Shown here in pieces: positions 44,697-56,034 of a stretch of DNA of 64,000 nt (its first letter is position 1; every line of letters begins with the position of its first letter). This DNA is from Taudactylus pleione (lineage: Eukaryota; Chordata; Amphibia; Anura; Myobatrachidae), in assembly GCA_031769625.1 (NCBI GenBank), contig JAUIMM010000601.1:7402001-7466000 (forward strand), read 5' to 3'. The notes under the pieces are model-generated. The model saw only the letters and a program-made list of their open reading frames with translations, was not told the origin of the DNA and did no database searches. The position numbers and the translations under genes were made by a program.

Positions 44697-45321
44697 GTAA
44701 GAATCTAAGAACTCGGACACTCGTATATTCCAAATGCAAATTTTAAAGGTTTATTTGCAGATGTGACGTAAAAAATATAAACCAGAAATTAGCTGTTTTT
44801 AATATAGTGCAAGTTAAACAATGAAAGAAAATGTGTCATTTTCTAAGGAAGATTGGATTTATATGAAAGATGGGTATTCATTGAAAACTTTGACCTATTG
44901 TGTGATCTCAGCTTTTTGTTGTAAATGTACAGATGTTACATTGTTTCTATCAACTGAAATAGCTTAAAAGCTGTGTTTCATCAATTCCTTGTGATTGTTG
45001 GTGTTTATTAATTTGCATCATTAAGGCCATGTGCGACCATCGTTAATGCATATTAAATGCAGACATACTGTAGAATTGGGATGACCAAATTGTTAGAAAC
45101 CGTTTGCACAATTTACAAAAGTGCAAGAAACAATTGATAGAAGTAACAGGTGAAATACCTAAAATAAATGAATAAATTTAAAAAAATTAACAACTTAGGA
45201 CCGAGGTTCCTTTGGAAGATGACTAGTGCAAAAGTTTTGAATTATTATTGTTGTTAGAATTATTATGATTATGCTCGATTACTCGTCAAAGCAATGAGTC
45301 CACAGAGTAGCGTGACACAGT
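44697..45321. other. Start of ODR4 intron 7
   Basis: AT-rich unique-looking sequence. No repeat or exon recognised. Confidence 0.5.
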
Positions 45322-45330
45322 CCTGGGCAG

Positions 45331-45840
45331 GGGATGTAGTTATCAGACCAATGGACGGCATGCTGCCGGTCTGAATCCCGATGCTGAAAGTCCGTCACAG
45401 AACTTAAGTTAGGCATCAAAATACAGACGCCTATTTTAATCCCAACTATGGAATCCAGAAGGACGCCATCCCGAACAAGGTAAGTCTGGGGCACCATTAG
45501 CTGTTAGATGCGCGGGGGAGTGTTAGGTTTAGGCAGCTTAGCGGGGTTAGGTTTTTTCGGGAGGGAGGTTAGAGTTAGGCACCGCTAAAGGGGAGGGTTA
45601 GGGTTAGGCACCACTGGGGGGTTAGGGTTAGGTACTAAGGGGGGAGGGATAGGTGTAGACACGAAGGGGGTAGAATTAGGTTTAGGCACTAACAGGGAGG
45701 GTTAGGGTGCGGGGTGGGGAGGGTTAGAGGGGGAAGGGTAAGTATACTTACCCGACCCTTGATGGGATACCAACCATTGGAATTCCGCTGTCTGTATTTT
45801 GACATTAGGCATCCCGACAGCCAGCATTACATACCGATTC
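45331..45840. mobile_element. TTAGGG-rich inserted element, copy B
   Basis: The 9-bp direct repeat 'cctgggcag' flanks it (45322-45330 and 45841-45849). The ends ('gggatgtagttatcag' and '...acataccgattc') are weakly inverted and resemble the ends of copy A at 38925. The interior (45525-45740) is full of 'gggttagggttaggcac'-type units. An 8-9 bp duplication fits hAT or Mutator-like elements. Confidence 0.7.
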
Positions 45841-46005
45841 CCTGGGCAGAGATTACAGTACAAAAAAAATACCTATGTATAAAAATTAGGCGCAACAAAT
45901 AAGATACAATAATAACCAATTGTTAGCTATATAGCAGCTCCCAATATTAGTGCTGGAAACACTACCCAATTAAGATCAACGTAAACCAATTGTGTAATTG
46001 GTTGT

Positions 46006-46051
46006 CTTCTGAGGAAACCGCTGTATGGTCTAACGGAGAAACGCTTTAAGT
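46006..46051 (+). ncRNA. Hammerhead-like motif, unit 1
   Basis: 'ctt' (stem I), CTGAGGA (46009-46015, fits CUGANGA), an imperfect 'ccg...cgg' stem II, GAAAC (46038-46042), then 'gcttt' and 'aag' closing stem I. The stem II closing base pair is mismatched, so activity is doubtful. Confidence 0.45.
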
Positions 46052-46086
46052 TTGTGGATTTAATACTGGCTGTGTAATTGGATAAT

Positions 46087-46134
46087 CTTCTGAGGAAACC
46101 GTTGTATGGTCTAATAACGGAGAAACGCGTTAAG
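46087..46134 (+). ncRNA. Hammerhead-like motif, unit 2
   Basis: The same layout lies 81-84 nt downstream: CTGAGGA (46090-46096), 'ccgtt...aacgg' stem II of 5 bp, GAAAC (46122-46126), 'gcgtt', then 'aag' pairing with the 'ctt' before the core. Stem II is better than in unit 1. Confidence 0.5.
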
Positions 46135-46690
46135 TTTGTGGATTTAATACTGGCTGCTTCACAAGTGGATTCGCTCAACATTGTGGTGCTACGGATGCAA
46201 AATCTCTGTTTTTTTATGCAAGAGCCGTGACATCTTTTTATATCTGGGCGCTGATGTGTTGCTCCCAATGCCGCTGACGTCATCACACTGGCAAGCAGCG
46301 ATTCTGATTACCAGATGGGGAACGTAATTCACAGAGGATTGCCCTAGCACTTGTACTATCTGGGGACTTTGCCTTTGCTCAGGATTTCCCTAAGGGTGGT
46401 GAGACTATATGGATGCAAATCATATTGCCACACTGGCTCTGCTAATCAAGCACCTATACCACTCTTTGATTTCCACATGATCCTTTGAATGACATTCTTA
46501 AGCGACCATAATCTGCCAGTCATCAGTGATATACTGTATTTCTGAGAATATGTTGTACTTTTATATGAATTTCATTGATGTATTTATATGTAATGTTATA
46601 TATGCATTACATTTATTATTAATTAATCCAGGTCTCCCTTGGTTGAATATATACATATAAACACAATTGGTTTACGTAGAGATTACAGTA

Positions 46691-48854
46691 GCTGTACCAA
46701 AATTTGAGTGTGCAATCAATTTCTTAATGAAGACATTGGTCTCAACTATTTTGTAAATATATATTATGAGAGACTTGCAGTAGGAGGGGCACCTAGCATG
46801 GCTGCATTTTACATGGGCTCTAGACCTCAATTACTAAACCTGCCTCAAATCTGGGTTTTTCCTCTGAGAATTGCCCTTTGCTGCCAGGTATAGCAACGTT
46901 AACGCTTTTGCAAGCATTTCTAGGTCTGGAGACCCCTTCTCTGCATCGGAGTCGAGCCTGCATAGTCAAGGCTTTCATGATCGCCCTCGGCTATCTTTGT
47001 GTTCGACAAGTGGGAGAGACTGAGGAACTTTTCTTGCTGCGCGTGACCTACTCTCTCCGTTGCGTATTCTGGAGAATTGCTGCACTTACCAAAAAAGAAA
47101 TATGGAAGCGCTGGCAAACAGTAAAATAGATCTATTTAAAATATATCAGTTAATGAATCACTCCCAAGACATCAGCTGGCAACCTACACCAATCATTAAG
47201 TCAAAAAATGCAATAAATTATTACAGTCAAAATAAATTAAAATGAGGCAATTTTTGTGTTCAAATAGAGTTGTATGTTAAATTCTTTATATGTAAACTTA
47301 CTGGACACCCCCTTATTCTACTTTTTAATTGCTGGACTTACCTTCTGGAATGCTGATTATGATCCAGCCTCTACATGTGCTATTATCTGGGGCTGTAGCC
47401 AATCCTAGATTCCATCTACCTTAAATCTGTCAACATTTCTTCTCTGGTGGTTTTTGGTGGATGGGCTGTGCCATCTGGTCCCCTTATTTCTGGTTGATCG
47501 CTGCTGTGGAGCATCGGTCTTTGCCTGTGGCCCTGCTGTTGTTTGGCTCGCAGCCTTTAGACTCCTACTTTCCTGATCGGTGGTGTAAGCTGTACCCGAC
47601 AGTCTGACCACGGAGGACCTGCTGGAGGGACCCGACACCTGAATAATCTTTTGCCCACTGTTGCTTCTCGGAGCTGTGCCCAGCGCTGTACCTGGAGGTT
47701 TCTGTGATCTCTGTGTGGTGTGCTGATCGTGGCTTTTGGCCCATCGCTGACTGAAGACATTGTTTGCTGGATTGGTCGTTTGTCAATCTGTTTACCTGTT
47801 GGGACTTCTGATGCAGCTTTATGGACCCTTCACCGCAAGTTCACCTACTGCTGACCCTGTGGAACATTGCCCTGCTCCCTCTTTTGACCCTTTGCCTGGC
47901 TGAGGTACTGTTCTTTTAACTGTTACCTGTCTGTCTCACCCTGCTGCAACCTCCCCTTTGCTCCCCTAAGGTGATCCCTCATTATAGCATCTCCCTTCTC
48001 CTGCCCCCCATGATACCTGCTTAGTTGGGAACTAGTATTTGTTTCTCTTTGACTGCCGTCTGGGACCAGTGGATTACAATCTTCTCGACTGTGCGACTTG
48101 GGGATTCCCTGCACAACGGGAGTGAGAGGTGTATTGCTCTATATTGCAGCTCTTACCATTTCCAGAATTCCCTAATTTTTTATTTTCTGGCGGACAACCT
48201 TCACTGCTGAGTGGTAACCTTCTGTGCAATTCAATACCTTTATTATTTTCTTTACATTGTTTTGTAATAGCTCAGTTGTATTACCATTTTCTACCACTCA
48301 TTACACCTTTTTTGTGCTAATTATCATGTTAATGTACAGTACATTGATATTACTTGTGCCTACATACAGCACTGTTCCTGTGAGTTTAGCACCATCTTCT
48401 GGTAGTTTGTTTTATTACATCTGTGATAAGGTGCTTTCCCTTTACCCAAACCTTCTATCCATGTTATTGTAGCACTCTATTAGTCACCTCAACATCACAT
48501 TGTATTGTACAAATATGTAGCCATTTTCTCCTGATAGTCAGGGGGCATACACTATTCTGTACTCTTTGAATCAGTTTCGATATAAAAATAATATTAAAGG
48601 GACCCACGTTATTAGGCCCTTGTCCTCTCTCCCGGCTACATATTAGGCCCTTGTCCTCTCTCCCGGCTACACCAGATTTTCCGCGTAGTCCTCCGGTGAT
48701 TGGGGTAGTCGTGGTAACCCCCTCTTTGACGCAGAAATGGATGTAGATGTTTCTAGAATCATTATGCCTCAACTTGATACGATGTTTGGACGTCTTGAGA
48801 CTGACTTAACCATTTTTATGGCTAAAATGGGATCTATCTCTCCTAACCAACCTG
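46691..48854 (+). other. Unclassified sequence; left half of a split retroelement-like unit
   Basis: No domain is recognised. A perfect 31-bp tandem duplication lies at 48610-48671. From 48737 a frame beginning MDVDVSRIIMPQLDTMF runs to 'SISPNQP' at the 16-bp repeat, and the same reading appears to resume at 54381 ('SPNQPVREVDRDIAES'). It therefore looks like a coding sequence, perhaps an ORF1/gag-type protein, split by the 5.5-kb insertion. Confidence 0.4.
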
Positions 48855-49340
48855 AACTTATTTCAATCTTCTTGGATTTTCCCACATCAAGAGTGATTCT
48901 TCTCTTATTCCCCAATAGCATCCAATGAAAATGTGATTCAAGGGTACATATTGAGAGAAAAATATGCCAAATATAGTGAAGTACAACTTTAATATAAAAA
49001 AAACATACACAATAAAAGTATCCACCAGCACTAAGGGTATAGGCAGCGTACCAGATATGGAGGTGTATATGTACACCAGCAAACATTTGTGATTACAAGG
49101 AGCAATCAGTGATCGCGGTGAGCGACAATTTGTGGGTCCCAGAGACCCACTACTTTAAAAAAAATGGGGTCCTACCTGGCTATTTCTGGGTCCCATCATA
49201 ATTTATGCTTTAGAGCTCCCCATATGCCTCAGACCTCCCCACATGCCACCACACATCCCCACATGCCCCTAAAATGCAGATCTGATACCCCCAACAGCAT
49301 CAGATATCCCCACAAGCCCCTTAAATGCATGTTTTAATTA

Positions 49341-49486
49341 GGGATGTGCAGGCTCGGTTCTACTCGGTTCCGTTCGGTTCTTTTTACCGGATCTTATTGG
49401 GTTTCAGCTGTCACGAGTTTTGGATAGCCAATAAGATTCGGTAAAAAGAACCGAACGGAACCGAGTAGAACCGAGCCTGCACATCC
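49341..49486. mobile_element. Hairpin MITE, about 60-bp near-perfect arms
   Basis: It begins 'gggatgtgcaggctcggttc' and ends with the complement, flanked by TTA (49338-49340 and 49487-49489). Arms continue through 'tactcggttccgttcggttc' and 'tttttaccg' with only one or two mismatches around a short loop. It is nested within the CAGTG element. Confidence 0.9.
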
Positions 49487-49807
49487 TTAATGCCTCCATG
49501 ATCTTTCAGGTAATATGACTTGTCTGTTCACAAAACCCATAGTGAATAAGTAGGCTTACCATATCATCCCTTTAAACTGGGACACTCATGGATTACACAG
49601 GTTCTGTGGCTCATTGAAACCAGGTGAAATCTAGGTATGAAGTCAGCCAGTCACAGAACCTTTGTAATTAATTCACGTGTCCCGTTTTAAAGTGATATTA
49701 TGGTTAGCCACTTTAGGTAATAGGCATATTTATCAAAGGATAAATTATTTCGCACATTAATGCCCTTTACACATTATGTCACACAGCAAAGCCCAGCCTT
49801 TACACAT

Positions 49808-50143
49808 TATTATTATTATTATTATTAACAGTTATTTATATAGCGCACACATATTCCGCAGCGCTTTACAGAGAATATCTTACCATTCACATCTGTTTCT
49901 GCCCAAGTGGAGCTTACAATCTACTGTATATTCCCTACCACATGCTCACACACACACACACTATGGTCAATTTTGTTGGGAGCCAATTAACCTACCAGTA
50001 TATTTTTGGCGTGTGGGAGGAAACCCACGCAAGCACAGGGAGAATATACAAACTCCACACAGTTAGGGCCGTAGTGGGAATTGAACCCATGATCTCAGTG
50101 CTGTGAGGCAGTAACGCTAACCATTACACCGTCTGTGCTGCCC
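49808..50143 (-). mobile_element. tRNA-derived SINE, copy 3 (minus strand)
   Basis: Its full length matches copies 1 and 2, with the (ATT)n tail at the left and the tRNA-like head ('gtgtaatggttagcgttac' on the minus strand) at the right. It carries a short AC expansion near 49948. Confidence 0.87.
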
Positions 50144-50219
50144 TGCATTATGCCATGCAGCAATACCCCTTACAAAATGATGCCGCACATTAATGCCCTT
50201 TACACATTATACTGCACAT

Positions 50220-50340
50220 TAATGCCCTTTAGGCCCCCTGTGCAGTGCCCCCAGCAGCAGTCCCCCTGTGCAGTGCCCCCAGCAGCAGCCCCCCTGTGCA
50301 GTGCCCCCAGTAGTAGTACGCCTGTCAGACCACCTAAGCA
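50220..50340. repeat. Short C-rich tandem repeat
   Basis: Three to four units of about 28-30 bp, 'gtgcagtgcccccagcagca', are related to the large array at 58620-59520. Confidence 0.8.
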
Positions 50341-51300
50341 GTCCAATGAAGGTATCTGCCCCCATAACATGCGTGAGTGACCTGGGCATTAGGCCCAGGC
50401 CACTAAAGGGCAAATAGGTGGGCTCTCTAGTGACCTGGGCCTAATGCCCAAGTCACCTATTTTGGGGGGCATATACCTTCAATTGGGCCTATTGCCCCCT
50501 ATGTTGCCGGGCCTTGTGCCCGCCTATAGACCCACAGGCCTATTGCCTGAAGTTACCCCACGGGCCTAGTGCCCGACAACCTTGGTGGTCTAGGAAGGAG
50601 TAAAATACCGGTGGCTCAAGGCCGCCTACCAGTACGGTGGAAGAGGCTGGGGGGAGCTTCGTTAGCTCTTTTGCTTTCCTCCCCCGCAGTCCTCTTCGGT
50701 CCTCAGTTTCAGTCTTCTGCCGCTGGCCCGTCCTGGCCAGCGGCACCGCCTCTTCCTTCTTGATCACGCCGTCTTCTGGCCTCTTCCGCGGCCGCCGGAA
50801 CTGTCGCCGCGCTGCTCTTCACTTGTCTTCGGGAGGTCTTCACTCCTCCCCTCCGCCGACAGACTGAATGTTCCCGCTCAGCAGCGTCTATTCAAGACGC
50901 CACGAGTGGGCAGGGCTATGACGCGACAAGCCGCGATTGGCTCGTCGTGTCTGCCTCCTATTGGCTGCTGGACCGCAAGCCAAAAGCTCGCGGCCAGTGC
51001 CAAACCACTGCCGCTGCTACTTGGCTTCCGGGCTGCGAGCTCCGCTCAGCTCGCCCCCGGAGCCAAGCTTCTCCCGCCGCCACTGGTGCAAGGGACCAGG
51101 TGGTCCCTTCACCAGGTACCCGCCGCGGTGGCTTACCCGGTGCTGGGAACAAACACTGTCCCAGCGCCGGGCACGGACGCTGTGCCGATGCTGGGATCAG
51201 ACGCTTTCCACAGCAGCAGCCAATGAGAGTCTATCTTGACTCTCTTTGGCTGCTCTAACAGACAGCGTTATGTCTGTCTCTGCAGGGGGACATGCTGTGC
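50341..51300. other. GC-rich interior of CAGTG copy 2
   Basis: Overlapping ORFs in several frames reflect GC-rich composition rather than a gene. A palindrome 'caatgagagtctatcttgac' near 51221 recurs near 59718. Confidence 0.5.
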
Positions 51301-52389
51301 TGCAGCCAGCTGTCAGGGATTGGCCACAGCACAGCGCGTCCCCGGGGACTTTAAAAAAGTGAGTCCCCAGTCCCCGATATGGGGTAAAATACGCGCTATA
51401 GCGCGTACTTGCGAACACTGGCAATCCTGGGAACAGCACCTGTATTCACATTCACTGATGAACTCCAAGCCACTCCAATTCCAAATCGGCTCCTTCCCTT
51501 TGTCCACCAATGCTCTTCAACTGTTTTTTTCAAGGTGTGCTGGTTTTTAGATCCTGAGCCTTAATATACCTGGCCCTCCCCTGTCATTGGTTGATGACAA
51601 GAAGTGACAGAAAAACATGTATACATACATTGTACATACTACCCTTCTTATGGGCACAATACCTTTTTATTCAACCCTCTTTTCATTCCTAACTGGAGTG
51701 TTCAAAGTACCATGATTCCTGAGATAAAGAACCTTAACATAACCACTTCCGGTTATCGCGTTCCCTGTGGAACGCACCTGGAGAATTCTGAGTATTAACT
51801 TATGACGCTTCACGTCACCTGACACGGAGACCGGTGTATTATCCTGCTCCGATGTCAGCCTATATGAGTCTCCTCCCTTCTCTATGACACTCGTAGGAGA
51901 CCCAGAAGTGTGCGATTCAACTAAGAGTGTGCAAACCACGTCTGGAACGCAGACTCCTCTCCCGAACCCAGAAGTATGCGTTCCACATCGGATCTGAATG
52001 AGTTCTTATGCATCCCAAATATACTATGGGACTTACTGTAATTCGGATAAAACCTACGTATAAAGTGCAGTGTGCCCATAAATTACATATAATCTAAGCT
52101 ATTTAACATCATTCATATAAAAACAAATTCCATGATCCATAACAAATATATATATATAGAACAAAATATAAAAGCAAGCAGAGAGAGGGAGGTACTATAA
52201 AACAATAGGAAGGTATGTTATAAGATCGATAATAATAAAATGGGTTAAAAAAATTTTTAAAATGGGTAAATTTTTAAGTTATTTTATAAGAACCATTTAA
52301 TTTCAAAATCATTATTCAAACCATTCAATATAAGGCTTTTTAGTTCATAAATAGACTTCATCTCTGTTTTTGCTAAAATATTGTCTGGT

Positions 52390-52634
52390 AGTGCAACCAA
52401 TTGAAAGAGAGGTGGGGTGAACACCTAAGAAATATTAAAACAGGTTTTGAAAACTCTCAAATCATTTTAAAGTATGTCATAAAAGTTTGGTGTCGGATAA
52501 AAAGAGTAATAGGAATAAAACAAGTAAAACCCCATTGGAGACAAAGGGGTATAGACAATATTTTAGCAAAAACAGAGATAAAGTCTATTTATGAACTAAA
52601 CCCTTATACCAAAAGGTTTGAATACTTTTGAAAT
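52390..52634 (+). pseudogene. PLE GIY-YIG nuclease C-terminal fragment
   Basis: The frame encodes 'LKERWGEHLRNIKTGFENSQ', 'VIGIKQVKPHWRQRG' and 'KTEIKSIYEL', matching the distal part of PLE nuclease domains (EH--NI--GF ... G---V-PHWRGG ... E--WIY-L). The last 80 bases are duplicated in inverted orientation at 52310-52384 in the left arm. The catalytic YIG core is absent. Confidence 0.75.
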
Positions 52635-52783
52635 TAAATGGTTTTTATAAAATTTTTAACTAAAAAAAATGTTTTTAACTAATTTTTTTTTTTTTTTTAA
52701 CCCATTTAATTATTATTATCGATCTTAAAACATACCTTCCTATTGTTTTATAGTACCTTCCTCTCTCTGCTTGTTTTTAATAT

Positions 52784-52848
<65 letters not shown>
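52784..52848. repeat. (AT)n microsatellite
   Basis: A long uninterrupted AT run precedes a PLE-like terminal fragment. Confidence 0.95.
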
Positions 52849-52850
<2 letters not shown>

Positions 52851-53222
52851 CAAGTGGTTCCCGCACTCACGGCAATGAAATGTCAATGTCAGGGTGCTTC
52901 CACGGACATGTGAGTCCACATATAAAAAGAATTTCCAAAGGAAGGATGCACTCTCTGTGTAAAATAATCTGCACAATTTATTCGTCTTCAAAACATATAC
53001 CAATCCCTCCTTGTCCAGCACTACCCCATATGCCAACACTCTGCCTCCGTGCCCTCTGCAAAAATTACTGCATAGTCCCAATATTCAGCGGCACTCGAGG
53101 TCTTAAAAAATCACTTCTTTTATTAAGTCACCAACGTTTCAGGGCTACTGGGCCCTTTTGTCAAGGTATCAAAAGAATAACAAACAAGCATCTTACCTTT
53201 ATAGCACCCGTTCTATATATAC
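52849..53222 (-). mobile_element. Second PLE-like terminal fragment nested in the right arm
   Basis: 'agcggcactcgagg' and 'caccaacgtttcagggc' resemble the end of the PLE at 31610-31690. On the minus strand a 'gggc...gccc' stem is followed by GAAACGTTGG. TA repeats border both sides. Confidence 0.55.
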
Positions 53223-53257
<35 letters not shown>

Positions 53258-54380
53258 TATATTATAATGTTATGGATCATGGAATTTGTTTTTATACGAA
53301 TGATGTTAAATATATTAGATTATATGTCATTTATGAGCACGCTGCACTTTATACACAGGTTTTATCCGAATTACAGTAAGTCCCATAGTATATTTGGGAT
53401 GCATAAGAACTCATTCAGATCATTCCCCGATGTGTAACGCATACTTCTGGGTTCGGGAGAGGAGTCTGCGTTCCAGACGTGGTTTGCACACTCTTAGTTG
53501 AACCGCACACTTCCGCGTCTCCTACGAGTGTCATAGAGAAGGGAGGAGACTCATATAGGCTGACATCTGAGCGGGATGATTCACCGGTCTCCGTGTTAGG
53601 TGATGCGAAGCGTCATAAGTTAATACCCAGAATTCTCCAGGTGCATTCCACGGGGAACGTTATAACCAGAAGTGGTTATGTTAAGATTCTTTATCTCAGG
53701 AATCATGGTACTTTGAACCCTCCATTTAGGAATGAAAAGAGGGTTGAATAAAAATGCATTGTGCCTATAAGACGGGTAGTATGTACAATGTATGTATACA
53801 TGTTTTTCTGTCACTTCCTGTCATCAACCAATGACAGGGGAGGGCCAGGTATATTAAGGCTCAGGATCTAAAAACCAGCACACCTTGAAAAATACTGTAA
53901 CAGTTGAAGAGCACTGGTGGACAAAGGGAAGGAGCTGATTTGGAGTGCATCAGTGGATGTGAATACAGGTACTTTTCCGGGGATTGCTACTTGTTATCAC
54001 AAATGTTTGCTGGTGTACATATACACCTCCATATCTGGTACGCTGCCTATACCCTTAGTGCTGGTGGATACTTTTATTGTGTATGTTTTTATATTAAAGC
54101 GGTACTTCACTATATTTGCCATATTTTTCTCTCTATGTACCCCCGAATCACGTTTTCATTGGAAGCTATTGTGGGGAATAAGAGAAGAATCACTCTTGAT
54201 GTGGGAAAATCCAAGAAGATTGAAATAAGTTCATTTTGAAACTCTGGGACTATTGGTCTAGACTGGAGCGCTGGAAATTTATTGTATTTATTTTATTTCT
54301 GTTTGAATAGAGTTTGTGGCCTCTATTGAATTGCTCTAGCTGCACCCGTTATTGAAGCGCACTGTATTTATATTTTACTG

Positions 54381-54720
54381 TCTCCTAACCAACCTGTTCG
54401 GGAGGTGGATAGAGATATCGCTGAGAGCATTGAGGACTCCCCGCACATTTCTAGTACTCAGTCTTGGTCTGTTACACTAGGAACACCTCACTACTTTGAG
54501 AGTGGGTTTCAGTACCCAGCATTGGGATCAAAACAACTTGGTGGATCTTCCTGGGGAACCCCGGCTTTCTGATTCCTTGGGACCCACCCTGATTAGAATA
54601 TTCAGCTTCACTTCTGCTGCTGACCGGGTGTCAGACGCCACATGGCCAGTAAATCACCAACCCATGTCCATCCGAGCTGGGACCAGATGTCAGGTAAAGC
54701 ATAGTTAAATTTACAAGTCT
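54381..54720 (+). pseudogene. Right half of the split retroelement-like ORF
   Basis: After the 16-bp repeat the frame reads 'VREVDRDIAESIEDSPHISS' and 'WSVTLGTPHYFESGFQ' before decaying at a TGA near 54568. Paired with 48737-48854 it suggests one coding sequence interrupted by the PLE. I do not recognise the protein. Confidence 0.4.
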
Positions 54721-55611
54721 GGACAGGGCTGAGAGCCCCCTCCTGCCAGGCCTTTCCCCCTTCGCCATAGGCTCAAAGACCCATCAGGCCATATTTGACC
54801 TAGTTGGGAACTGTGATTAGGGATGTATAGCTATTTTTTTAAGTTTGGGACCAGTTTGAGCATCCCCTCCTGCCAGGCCCATTCCTTATACTCGTTTCCA
54901 TTTTATATACCATTTTTCCTTTTGTTACCCTTCTGGTGCAGTCTCCATTTAAGATGAGATCTGTCCATTTTCTGTGGCCTTCGGGGGTTTGTTAACTACA
55001 CAGTATTTACATTCTTTCTTCCATGCTCTGCACTGTCAATTTGAATAATTTTATGTTTGTTTACCCCTTTTTAGACCTATGTCGTTAGTTATGGTTATTA
55101 CGTAATATCTGATGGTATCTCCATTTCTAAACAGAGAAGGATTAAGACCCACCACCACCACCTCCGATCCTAAGGCTGTGTATTCTCCCTCTTACATGCG
55201 ATTACCTTCTTTTTTATTATTTATTTTCATTGTTCTTATTCAAATTACACCAGACTCTATCTTGCCTTCACTCCAGATACGGTCACACTCCTTTTTGGTT
55301 AGGAAAAATGAGAAAAGTGATTGAAGCATAGGTTTTATTATATTGTCATAATCATCGTGACTATGGTAATGGCTCCTTTGAGCTTTTTTTCAACTGTTAC
55401 ATGTTTGTGATCTCTCTATTTGTTTTTTGTGGGGTTTTTTCCATTACATTTTTATGGAGTTTTCATATAACAGCAAAGGGTATAGAAAAGAAAGGGGAAA
55501 AGAGGGTGTACAAATACTTAGGGTAAAATACACAGCAAAATCAGTATCACAAACTAATCCTGCATTAGGGGTCTATGTATTAATCGCGGCACTGCCATGA
55601 TTATTAATATT
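54721..55611. other. No gene recognised
   Basis: Two related phrases ('ccccctcctgccaggccttt' near 54738 and 'cccctcctgccaggcccatt' near 54864) mark a local duplication of about 126 bp. Nothing else is identifiable. Confidence 0.4.
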
Positions 55612-55980
55612 CCAACTTGCTGGGGATATTTTCATTTTAAATAAAAATATCCCGGCTATGTACCACCGGGAACATGCAGGGACAGTGGTTGCGCACAGCG
55701 TCAGCATCCTGGCCTGGCTGGGGGCTGCAGGGAGAGAGATTGAAAGATCTCTCTCCTGCATCGGGAGCCCCCATAGGCAAACAGTAGTTTACACCATCTG
55801 AACATGGTGTAAACTACTGGGGCTAAACTCCGAAAAGCATAGCTAATTCGCACTTTGCTGGAGATTTCTGTGAAATCTCCTGCATTATGCCATTAGTACA
55901 TAAGATCGATACATAAAATGATGCAGAAACTGCAGTTTCTGCATAATTTTATTTAAAAAACTGCTTGATACATACTGTAT
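55612..55980. repeat. Dispersed repeat R1, second copy
   Basis: It runs in the same order and orientation as 23695-24230 but lacks about 150 bp of the middle. It ends with the palindromic 'aaactgcagtttctgcataa'. Confidence 0.75.
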
Positions 55981-56034
55981 GCCCCTTAAACTGGATTTAC
56001 ACTGTGAGTAGGATAAAAATGAAATAATGCAATT

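Larger units (their letters stand above)
45861..46677 (+). mobile_element. 817-bp PLE-like non-autonomous insertion with two hammerhead-like motifs
   Basis: The 13-bp direct repeat 'agagattacagta' flanks it exactly (45848-45860 and 46678-46690). Near the ends 'acgtaaaccaattgtg' (45979-45994) and 'cacaattggtttacgt' (46662-46677) are inverted. A tandem duplication of about 82 bp (45993-46158) holds one hammerhead-like motif per unit. No ORF is present. A small insertion with duplicated ribozyme-like motifs recalls retrozymes mobilised by PLEs. Confidence 0.65.
49107..51420. mobile_element. CAGTG-ended DNA element, copy 2
   Basis: It splits the left PLE arm between 'gcaat' repeats (49102-49106 and 51421-51425). 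The right PLE arm gives the empty site. The left end 'cagtgatcgcggtgagc' and right end '...gcgtacttgcgaacactg' match copy 1 (9195-11434), as do 'cgcgtccccggggac' and the palindrome near 51388-51407. Its interior differs, with a hairpin MITE, a SINE and a C-rich repeat. Confidence 0.8.
48855..54380. mobile_element. 5.5-kb PLE-type inverted (head-to-head) insertion
   Basis: The 16-bp direct repeat 'tctcctaaccaacctg' flanks it (48839-48854 and 54381-54396). Its two sides are inverted: 48855-49106 plus 51421-52384 mirrors about 52551-54240. Both arms contain the end of a PLE nuclease reading frame pointing away from the centre, followed by 3' flanking sequence. The arms therefore meet at truncated 5' ends near 52385-52550. 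Later insertions sit in the left arm (49107-51420) and right arm (about 52780-53250). Confidence 0.75.

Noticed and set aside
50906..51258. Three overlapping ORFs of about 100 codons
   Set aside because: GC-rich sequence inside the CAGTG element gives open frames in all three phases. None shows a domain.
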